Position numbers and translations under genes: made by a program | From: Alphaproteobacteria bacterium UBA7371 | GTDB lineage: Bacteria > Pseudomonadota > Alphaproteobacteria > UBA8317 | Reading direction: 5' to 3' | Assembly: GCA_002469865.1 (NCBI GenBank) | Contig: DKOD01000107.1 | Location: 1 to 5,632 of the forward strand | DNA length: 5,632 nucleotides | Part shown: one piece after another, positions 1 to 4,352 of the stretch | Position numbering within the stretch: the first letter of the stretch is position 1 | Layout: each line of letters begins with the position of its first letter | The notes under the pieces: generated by a model | Databases searched by the model: none | Seen by the model: only the letters and a program-made list of their open reading frames with translations | Told to the model about the DNA's origin: nothing

Positions 1-281
1 CGAATGGTGCATGGCATGGGCATACCTTCTTCATCCAGAAGCCGTGCAACGCAGCGTGTCACATTCCCACAGGCGCCTGCCCGGCTGCCATCGGCATTGT
101 AAATGTCCATATGCACCGGCACACCACCATGCAGCACCACCAATTGATCAAACCCGATGCCCCAATGTCGGTTGGCCATGGCCTGGATGGTTTCCATGCT
201 CGGGTAATCCTGGTGGCGCGCATCAATGATGACAAAATCATTGCCAAGACCGTGCATTTTTTCAAACTTGATGCCGTCCAT
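1..281 (-). CDS. dapF: Diaminopimelate epimerase, N-terminal part (cut by window edge)
   Basis: Cytoplasmic enzyme that converts LL- to meso-diaminopimelate, the penultimate step of lysine synthesis and a source of the peptidoglycan cross-linking residue. The minus strand reads 93 complete codons from an ATG at 281-279 with no stop before the edge. Family motifs are clear: FEKMHGLGNDFVIID at residues 6-20, then NADGS at 62-66. ACGNVTRC at 70-77 contains the first catalytic cysteine, C71, which corresponds to E. coli C73. E. coli has GNGARC here; GNxTRC is the form I associate with alphaproteobacteria. A good ribosome-binding site (AAAGGTGG on the minus strand, 292-285) precedes the start. Full-length DapF is about 270-290 residues, so roughly a third is visible and the second catalytic cysteine is missing only because of the window edge. 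It diverges from ffh. Confidence 0.95.
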   Translation of the reverse strand, partial: MDGIKFEKMHGLGNDFVIIDARHQDYPSMETIQAMANRHWGIGFDQLVVLHGGVPVHMDIYNADGSRAGACGNVTRCVARLLDEEGMPMPCTI

Positions 282-321
282 CTGCCACCTTTGGGTCGAA
301 TATTTTGAGAAAGAACGTTGG

Positions 322-350
322 TCCATATCATGTTTCCCCAGGCAAGCCAA
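322..350 (-). promoter_or_regulatory. Candidate sigma-70-type promoter for dapF
   Basis: On the minus strand a TTGGCT box (350-345) is followed after 17 nt by TATGGA (327-322), with a TG one base upstream of the latter as in an extended -10. Transcription would begin near 315, leaving a leader of about 34 nt to the dapF ATG. The boxes are imperfect, and the call rests on spacing and position only. Confidence 0.3.
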
Positions 351-362
351 AGAAGCCCCAAG

Positions 363-394
363 GGCTCATGGCTTGACCTCGATGGCCATGAGCC
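363..394. repeat. Perfect 10-bp inverted repeat in the dapF/ffh divergent promoter region
   Basis: GGCTCATGGC at 363-372 is the exact reverse complement of GCCATGAGCC at 385-394, with 12 nt between the arms. The half-site centres are 22 bp apart, about two helical turns, which suits a dimeric DNA-binding protein. The spacer contains the candidate ffh -35 box, and the repeat lies just upstream of the candidate dapF -35 box. It could equally form an RNA hairpin if transcribed. No known operator is recognised in it. Confidence 0.5.
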
Positions 395-401
395 TGTAGA
401 T
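373..401 (+). promoter_or_regulatory. Candidate sigma-70-type promoter for ffh and the downstream operon
   Basis: TTGACC at 373-378 and GTAGAT at 396-401 are separated by 17 nt. Transcription would start near 408, giving an ffh leader of about 140 nt. The -35 box is good and the -10 box is mediocre. A weaker alternative closer to the gene is TTGCGT (499-504) with TATGTT (521-526), which would leave only a short leader and skip the two hairpins. Which is used cannot be decided from sequence. Confidence 0.35.
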
Positions 402-438
402 CCAAACCCATCCACAGGTTGGTCAAGCATCCTGGTTG

Positions 439-458
439 CCGCGCGATGTTGCGCGCGG
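439..458 (+). other. GC-rich hairpin in the presumed ffh leader
   Basis: CCGCGCG (439-445) pairs perfectly with CGCGCGG (452-458) around a 6-nt loop, ATGTTG. No T-run follows, so alone it is not a terminator. It sits 7 nt upstream of a second, longer hairpin, and the two may act as a unit. Confidence 0.45.
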
Positions 459-465
459 GGATCAC

Positions 466-500
466 CATCGGTCGGCGAGTTTCGCCCACCGGTGCGTTTT
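466..500 (+). terminator. Terminator-like hairpin upstream of ffh (possible attenuator)
   Basis: Bases 466-478 pair with 482-494 around a 3-nt loop. This gives 13 paired positions with one C-C mismatch (473/487) and one G-U wobble (468/492), with a GC-rich core. The stem is followed by CG and then TTTT at 497-500. It resembles an intrinsic terminator with a short U-tract, yet it lies about 50 nt before the ffh start with no gene ending here on the plus strand. That suggests either a leader attenuator or the 3' end of a short transcript from the upstream candidate promoter. The U-tract is weak, so efficient termination is uncertain. Confidence 0.4.
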
Positions 501-547
501 GCGTTGGTCAGTTGCTGGCATATGTTTTGGAAAGTGTTTGGGTCATC

Positions 548-2026
548 ATGTTTGACGCGCTAAGCCAACGCCTAACGGGCGTTTTGGATAAGTTAAAGGG
601 TAAGGCGATCCTCTCGGAAGGAGACGTCAAGGCTGCCATGCGCGAAATCCGCCTGGCGCTACTTGATGCCGACGTCGCCCTGCCGGTGGCCAAAGACTTC
701 ATCAACATCGTGCAAGAAAAGGCCGTAGGTCAGGAAGTATTACGCTCGGTAAGCCCGGGTCAGATGGTTGTAAAGCTTGTCCATGATGAGCTGGTGGCGC
801 TGCTTGGCGGTAAGGATGCTGACCACGAAATTGTGTTGGGTGATTCCGCCCCAACGGTCATCTTGATGGTGGGTCTTCAAGGTTCTGGTAAAACCACCAG
901 CACCGCGAAATTGGCCTATCGCCTCAAAAACAAATTCAACCGCAAAATCATGATGGCGTCGCTGGACACTTCACGCCCAGCAGCCATGGACCAGCTTGCC
1001 CGATTGGGTGAGCAAACCGAGGTGAGCACCTTGCCTGTTGTGGCCGGTCAGAACCCCTTGGAAATCGCCAAGCGTGCGATGGCTTCGGCCAAGCTTCAGG
1101 GCTATGACGCCGTGATCCTTGATTCCGCAGGCCGCATGGCCATCGATGAGGCCCTGATGACCGAGCTCCGGCAGGTTCGTGACCTCACCAACCCCTACCA
1201 TACCCTGTTGGTGGCCGACGCCCTCACGGGTCAGGATGCCGTTGGTATTGCCGAGCGCTTCCACCAGGAAATTGGCGTTAACGGATTGATCCTTACCCGT
1301 GTTGATGGTGATGGCCGTGGCGGTGCCGCCCTATCCATGAAGCATGTGACGGGCCAACCAATCCGCTATATGGGTGTTGGCGAGAAATTCGACGCCTTTG
1401 AGGCTTTTTCTGCTGAACGGGTGGCTGGACGCATTCTCGGCATGGGCGATGTGGTGTCCCTGGTTGAAAAAGCCGTCGAGACCGTGGAGGCCGATGAAGC
1501 CGAAAAAATCATGGCAAGGATGCAAAAGGGCATTTTTGATCTTGATGACATGGCCAAACAGCTCAAACAGATGCGGCAACTTGGCGGAATGTCCGGCGTG
1601 ATGGGCCTGTTGCCTGGTATTGGTAAGGCCAAAAAGCAAATTGAAGCCTCCGGTATGGATGACAGCATGCTCAAGCGGCAGGAAGCTGTTATTTCGTCCA
1701 TGACCAAGAAAGAGCGCAGCAGCCCAAAATTATTGAATGCATCACGCAAGAAGCGTGTGGCACGTGGTGCCGGCGTGGAGGTGCAGGACGTCAACCGGGT
1801 GCTGAAAATGCATCGCCAGATGGCGGACATGATGAAGTTGATGGGCAAGAAACAAGGTAAAGGTGGCCTGGGAGGTCTGGGTAGGATGTTTGGCGGCATG
1901 CCCGGCGGCGCACCTGACCCTGAAATGCTCAAGAAATTAGGAGGCCAGCTCCCCGGCAGCTTCCCAGGTGGGATGCCCACTGGCGCCCCGAACCTGCAAG
2001 ATTTTCTTAAGGGGAAGAAAAAGTAA
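548..2026 (+). CDS. ffh: Signal recognition particle protein Ffh (SRP54 GTPase)
   Basis: Cytoplasmic GTPase that binds 4.5S RNA, recognises signal sequences on ribosome-bound nascent chains and delivers them to FtsY at the membrane. The product has 492 residues, slightly longer than the usual 450 or so because of a Gly/Met-rich C-terminal tail. The N domain is roughly 1-90, with the family start MFDALSQRL. The G domain runs from about 100 to 300: P-loop GLQGSGKTT (109-117), DTSRPAAMDQL (140-150), DSAGR (192-196), TRVDGDGRGGAALSM (250-264) and GEK (278-280). The Met-rich M domain follows, with the RNA-binding SRKKRVARGAG at 399-409. The frame stays open upstream to a TTG at 419, but homology begins at 548. 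The ribosome-binding site is poor (GGAAAG, 13 nt away). Ser in DSAGR replaces the usual Thr. It leads the ribosomal-protein operon. Confidence 0.97.
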   Translation: MFDALSQRLTGVLDKLKGKAILSEGDVKAAMREIRLALLDADVALPVAKDFINIVQEKAVGQEVLRSVSPGQMVVKLVHDELVALLGGKDADHEIVLGDSAPTVILMVGLQGSGKTTSTAKLAYRLKNKFNRKIMMASLDTSRPAAMDQLARLGEQTEVSTLPVVAGQNPLEIAKRAMASAKLQGYDAVILDSAGRMAIDEALMTELRQVRDLTNPYHTLLVADALTGQDAVGIAERFHQEIGVNGLILTRVDGDGRGGAALSMKHVTGQPIRYMGVGEKFDAFEAFSAERVAGRILGMGDVVSLVEKAVETVEADEAEKIMARMQKGIFDLDDMAKQLKQMRQLGGMSGVMGLLPGIGKAKKQIEASGMDDSMLKRQEAVISSMTKKERSSPKLLNASRKKRVARGAGVEVQDVNRVLKMHRQMADMMKLMGKKQGKGGLGGLGRMFGGMPGGAPDPEMLKKLGGQLPGSFPGGMPTGAPNLQDFLKGKKK

Positions 2027-2037
2027 CCCAATAAGAA

Positions 2038-2054
2038 TGTCGGTACTGCCGACA
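2038..2054 (+). other. Small hairpin in the ffh-rpsP gap
   Basis: TGTCGG (2038-2043) pairs with CCGACA (2049-2054) around a 5-nt loop, in the 60-nt gap between ffh and rpsP. No T-run follows, so it is unlikely to terminate transcription. It might be an mRNA processing or stability element that lets rpsP be expressed differently from ffh. It is short enough to be chance. Confidence 0.25.
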
Positions 2055-2067
2055 GCAATGACATGAC

Positions 2068-2075
2068 AAAAGGAG
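2068..2075 (+). promoter_or_regulatory. Ribosome-binding site that fixes the rpsP start
   Basis: The sequence AAAAGGAG ends 11 nt before the ATG at 2087. It lies downstream of the other in-frame ATG at 2063 and so cannot serve it. Together with the S16 family N-terminus (MSVKIRLARGG) this selects 2087 as the start. Confidence 0.75.
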
Positions 2076-2086
2076 CAAACCAGCAC

Positions 2087-2644
2087 ATGTCCGTAAAAAT
2101 CAGACTCGCCCGTGGCGGTTCAAAAAAACGCCCATTTTATTCCATCGTTGTGGCCAACATCACAGCCCCACGTGATGGCCGTTTCATTGAAAAAATTGGC
2201 ACCTACAACCCCATGTTGCCGAAGGATTCCGAGGGCCGTGTGAACCTCAACACAGAACGCGCCCAGCATTGGTTGAGCGTTGGTGCCACCCCGACCGACC
2301 GCGTGGCACGCTTTCTCGATGCCGCTGGCCTCATGACCCGCAAGCAACGCAACAACCCAAACAAAGCGAAGCCTGGTGCCAAGGCCCAGGAACGTATTGA
2401 AATGCAAAAGCAGAAGGAAGAAGAGGCACGTTTGGCTGTTGAAGAAGCTGCTGCCGCTGAAGCTGCCGCTGCTGCTACTGAAGCTGCCCCAGCAGAAGCA
2501 GCTGCAGAAGAGGCTCCCGCTGAGGAAGTTGCTGCTGAAGAAGTTGCTGCCGAAGAATCCCCAGCAGAAGCAGCTGCAGAAGAGGCCCCTGCTGAGGAAG
2601 TTGCTGCTGAAGAATCCGCTGCAGAAGAAACGAAGGAAGGCTAA
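2087..2644 (+). CDS. rpsP: 30S ribosomal protein S16 with long Ala/Glu C-terminal tail
   Basis: Structural protein of the small ribosomal subunit that binds 16S rRNA early in assembly. The product has 185 residues against 82 in E. coli. The conserved S16 domain occupies about residues 1-85: VKIRLARGGSKKRPFY near the start, PRDGRFIEKIGTYNP at 28-42, and ERAQHWLSVGATPTDRVARFL at 57-77. A basic linker (85-110) leads into a tail of about 75 residues made almost only of Ala, Glu, Pro and Val, strongly acidic and probably helical or disordered. Part of the tail is built from a 24-residue repeat seen at the DNA level. Extended tails on S16 are known in alphaproteobacteria; this one is long. It lies 60 nt after ffh and 21 nt before rimM. 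Confidence 0.97.
   Translation: MSVKIRLARGGSKKRPFYSIVVANITAPRDGRFIEKIGTYNPMLPKDSEGRVNLNTERAQHWLSVGATPTDRVARFLDAAGLMTRKQRNNPNKAKPGAKAQERIEMQKQKEEEARLAVEEAAAAEAAAAATEAAPAEAAAEEAPAEEVAAEEVAAEESPAEAAAEEAPAEEVAAEESAAEETKEG
2487..2614 (+). repeat. 72-nt period tandem repeat inside the rpsP tail
   Basis: Bases 2487-2542 recur at 2559-2614, an offset of exactly 72 nt (24 codons). They match at 54 of 56 positions, and both differences are silent third-codon changes (GCT CCC versus GCC CCT). The encoded unit reads PAEAAAEEAPAEEVAAEE followed by VAAEES. Near identity with only synonymous change suggests a fairly recent in-frame duplication, with the reading kept under selection or simply young. Confidence 0.9.
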
Positions 2645-2658
2645 GCCTCGAGGCTTAG
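2641..2658 (+). promoter_or_regulatory. 18-nt perfect palindrome over the rpsP stop codon, before the rimM start
   Basis: CTAAGCCTCGAGGCTTAG is a perfect palindrome containing the rpsP TAA (2642-2644). As RNA it can fold into a 7-bp stem with a TCGA loop. Its 3' arm overlaps the start of the purine-rich stretch (TTAGGGG, 2655-2661) that would serve as the rimM ribosome-binding site. It could therefore reduce rimM initiation or couple it to ribosomes finishing rpsP. No T-run follows, so it is not an intrinsic terminator. Confidence 0.5.
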
Positions 2659-2665
2659 GGGCGCC

Positions 2666-3178
2666 ATGGCGGCTAAAGTTTGCGTGGCATCATTGGTCAA
2701 ACCCCACGGCCTCCAGGGTGAGGTGGTGATAAAGATATTCACCCAAGAGCCCGAGGCTGTGTTGGCATTGTCGCCATTATCCTTTGATGACCCGGCAAGA
2801 GGCCTGTTGCATGTTACCGCCATCAAACCTGCCAAAGAGGGCTTTGTGGCGCGCCTTAAGAATATCGGTAACCGCAACCAAGCTGAGGCTTTGGGAAAGG
2901 GGCTGTTGTTTGTTGAGAGGGATAGCTTGCCGGACCTGGAAGAGGAAGACAGTTATTACCATGTCGACCTTATTGGTCTCAGGGTCTTGGATGTGGATGG
3001 TAAGGAAATCGGCGAGGTGATCCGGGTCCAGAACTTTGGTGCAGGAGATCTCCTTGAGGTCCGCATCAGTGAGCGTAAGCAAGCACCTTTCGTGCCCTTC
3101 ACGAGGGATGCTGTGCCCCTGGTCGATTTGGTTGAGGGCTATGTTCAATTGGGCCCTGATGATCTGACGGGGCTTTAA
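2666..3178 (+). CDS. rimM: 16S rRNA processing / 30S maturation factor RimM
   Basis: Assembly factor that binds S19 and helps fold the 3' (head) domain of the 30S subunit; it is not part of mature ribosomes. The product has 170 residues, normal for the family. The N-terminal RimM barrel covers about residues 5-88, with KPHGLQGEVVIK at 12-23 and GNRNQAEALGKGLLFVERDSLP at 68-89. The PRC-barrel domain follows at about 93-166, with EDSYYHVDLIGLRV at 94-107, GAGDLLEV at 125-132 and PFTRDAVPLVDL at 144-155. The ATG at 2666 is preceded by AGGGG only 4 nt away, partly in the 3' flank of a palindrome, so initiation is probably weak or coupled to rpsP. It ends 2 nt before trmD. In E. coli the rimM and trmD products are made at far lower levels than the ribosomal proteins of this operon. 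Confidence 0.96.
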   Translation: MAAKVCVASLVKPHGLQGEVVIKIFTQEPEAVLALSPLSFDDPARGLLHVTAIKPAKEGFVARLKNIGNRNQAEALGKGLLFVERDSLPDLEEEDSYYHVDLIGLRVLDVDGKEIGEVIRVQNFGAGDLLEVRISERKQAPFVPFTRDAVPLVDLVEGYVQLGPDDLTGL

Positions 3179-3180
3179 GG

Positions 3181-3897
3181 ATGGGTTTTCAGGCGCGTAT
3201 CCTCACGGTCCTCCCGGACATGTTCCCCGGGGTTTTGGCTCAGTCGGTTCCAGGTAGGGCCTTAAACCAAGGCCTCTGGCACATGCAGGTGGTGGACATC
3301 CGCGAATTCTCGCGCGATAAGCACCGATCTGTTGACGACACACCTTCTGGTGGGGGGCCTGGGATGGTGCTGCGCCCCGATGTGGTGGCCGACGCGCTGG
3401 ACAGTTTGCGCCCACCCAGAAGGCGGGTTTATGTGGGGCCGAGGGGCAAGAGGTTTGACCAAGCCATGGCCAGGCAATGGGCTGAAGAGGATGGTGTGGA
3501 TATTCTCTGTGGCCGGTTTGAAGGCGTGGATGAGCGGGTTCTTGAAGCCCGTGGGTTTGAAGAAGTTTCCTTGGGCGACTTTGTCCTTTTTGGGGGTGAG
3601 GTTGCAGCCCAGGCAATGTTGGAAGCGGTGGTCAGGCTATTGCCCGGTGTGTTGGGTGCTGCCGGATCACTTGAGGAAGAAAGTTTTGCGGATGGTCTGT
3701 TGGAGCATCCGCAATATACGAGGCCCGCAATTTGGGAAGGCCGGGAGATTCCCGACATTCTTGGTTCGGGTCATCATGGCCGGATTGCTACCTGGCGCAA
3801 GGAGAGGTCACTGCGCTTGACCAAAGAGCGCCGGCCAGATTTATGGAAGTCTTATGTCGCCCGGCAGGCAGCCGGGTCTGAAGGAGAAGAAAAATGA
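3181..3897 (+). CDS. trmD: tRNA (guanine-N1-)-methyltransferase TrmD
   Basis: SPOUT-class enzyme that uses S-adenosylmethionine to methylate G37 of tRNAs with a G at position 36, preventing +1 frameshifting; it acts as a knotted dimer. The product has 238 residues, near the usual 230-255. Landmarks are RDKHRSVDDTPSGGGPGMV at 45-63, VGPRGKRFDQA at 85-95, CGRFEGVDERV at 110-120, and the knot segment SLGDFVLFGGE at 130-140. PGVLG (155-159) and ESFADGLLEHPQYTRP (167-182) follow, then SGHHGRIATWR (196-206). Two residues stand out. Glu167 aligns without gaps with E. coli Asp169, the proposed general base, and Phe137 replaces the usual Ser/Thr of LSGGE. The start lies 2 nt after the rimM stop with only ACGGGG (3167-3172) as a ribosome-binding site, so translation is probably coupled. 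The stop overlaps rplS. Confidence 0.97.
   Translation: MGFQARILTVLPDMFPGVLAQSVPGRALNQGLWHMQVVDIREFSRDKHRSVDDTPSGGGPGMVLRPDVVADALDSLRPPRRRVYVGPRGKRFDQAMARQWAEEDGVDILCGRFEGVDERVLEARGFEEVSLGDFVLFGGEVAAQAMLEAVVRLLPGVLGAAGSLEEESFADGLLEHPQYTRPAIWEGREIPDILGSGHHGRIATWRKERSLRLTKERRPDLWKSYVARQAAGSEGEEK
3881..3897 (+). promoter_or_regulatory. Strong rplS ribosome-binding site and ATGA overlap with trmD
   Basis: AAGGAG at 3881-3886 lies inside the last codons of trmD, 7 nt before the rplS ATG at 3894. The trmD TGA (3895-3897) overlaps that ATG by four bases. The strong site compared with the weak ones of rimM and trmD fits the need to make L19 at ribosomal-protein levels from the same mRNA. Confidence 0.8.
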
Positions 3898-4256
3898 ATG
3901 TGATTGATCAGCTCGAACAGGAGCAATTGGCCCAAGCTGGAAAAGATGTGCCAGATTTCCGTCCTGGTGACACATTGCGCGTGAGCGTGAAGGTGTCTGA
4001 AGGTAGCCGTAGCCGTTTGCAGGCTTATGAAGGCGTATGCATAGGCCGGTCTGGTCGGGGTTATAACGAGAGTTTCACCGTCCGAAAGATTTCCTATGGT
4101 GAAGGCGTTGAGCGCGTGTTTCCGATTTATTCCCCGTTGGTGGAAAAAATCGAGGTTGTTCGTAAGGGCCGCGTTCGTCGGGCTAAGCTTTATTATCTCC
4201 GCGCCCTTCGCGGTAAGGCTGCCCGTATCGCCGAACGGACCGACAACAAGGCGTAA
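3894..4256 (+). CDS. rplS: 50S ribosomal protein L19
   Basis: Large-subunit protein at the 30S-50S interface. The product has 120 residues, close to the 115 of E. coli and covering the whole family domain. It opens with MNVIDQLEQEQLAQ, then DVPDFRPGDTLRV (18-30) and EGSRSRLQAYEGVCI (36-50). The highly conserved SFTVRKISYGEGVERVFPIYSP (60-81) and RVRRAKLYYLRALRGKAARI (93-112) follow. The C-terminus is slightly longer than in E. coli (ERTDNKA). It overlaps trmD by ATGA and has the best ribosome-binding site of the operon after rpsP. It is the last translation gene of the cluster; a hairpin that may end the transcript lies about 40 nt downstream. Confidence 0.97.
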   Translation: MNVIDQLEQEQLAQAGKDVPDFRPGDTLRVSVKVSEGSRSRLQAYEGVCIGRSGRGYNESFTVRKISYGEGVERVFPIYSPLVEKIEVVRKGRVRRAKLYYLRALRGKAARIAERTDNKA

Positions 4257-4266
4257 CATCGCCGAT

Positions 4267-4285
4267 CGCGCCAAATGTTGGCGTG
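4267..4285 (+). other. Hairpin downstream of rplS
   Basis: CGCCAA (4269-4274) pairs with TTGGCG (4278-4283) around a 3-nt loop, extended by a G-U and a C-G pair to 4267-4285. It has no T-run after it. It begins 11 nt after the rplS stop and may protect the 3' end of the mRNA or act together with the next hairpin. Confidence 0.35.
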
Positions 4286-4297
4286 TGAATAATGTGT

Positions 4298-4319
4298 GGG
4301 GCCATGAGCCCATGGCCCC
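4298..4319 (+). terminator. Candidate terminator of the ffh-rplS operon
   Basis: GGGGCCATG (4298-4306) pairs perfectly over 9 bp with CATGGCCCC (4311-4319) around a 4-nt loop. It lies between rplS and leuC, where a transcript end would be expected. The following bases (TGCACCATTTG) hold only a poor, delayed T-run, so termination may be partial and some transcripts may read into leuC. Confidence 0.45.
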
Positions 4320-4352
4320 TGCACCATTTGATTAGGATCAGGGGGATAAATC

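Noticed and set aside
59..430. Minus-strand open frame of 123 codons over the dapF start
   Set aside because: A different minus frame encodes clear DapF with catalytic motifs; this one is its shadow with no recognisable features.
419..547. In-frame open extension upstream of ffh (43 codons from a TTG)
   Set aside because: Ffh family proteins begin at MFDxLS, which matches the ATG at 548. The extension resembles no N-terminal domain, starts with TTG without a ribosome-binding site, and its region contains the two hairpins.
282..547. Possible 4.5S SRP RNA gene next to ffh
   Set aside because: I looked for the conserved domain IV motif with its GGAAG-type and GCAGC loops and did not find it; the hairpins present do not match that fold.
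2063..2086. Earlier ATG for rpsP
   Set aside because: The ribosome-binding site AGGAG lies downstream of it, and S16 proteins begin at MSVKIRL (2087).
1366..2088. Minus-strand open frame of 240 codons opposite ffh
   Set aside because: It lies antisense to unmistakable Ffh M-domain coding sequence and its Pro/Ser/Cys-rich product looks like reverse-strand translation.
2376..2729. Plus-strand Leu/Lys-rich frame overlapping the rpsP tail
   Set aside because: It is the shifted reading of the Ala/Glu repeat and runs past the rimM start; the S16 frame accounts for the region.
4257..4352. Leucine attenuator with a leader peptide before leuC
   Set aside because: No short open frame rich in Leu codons with a ribosome-binding site is present in the gap.
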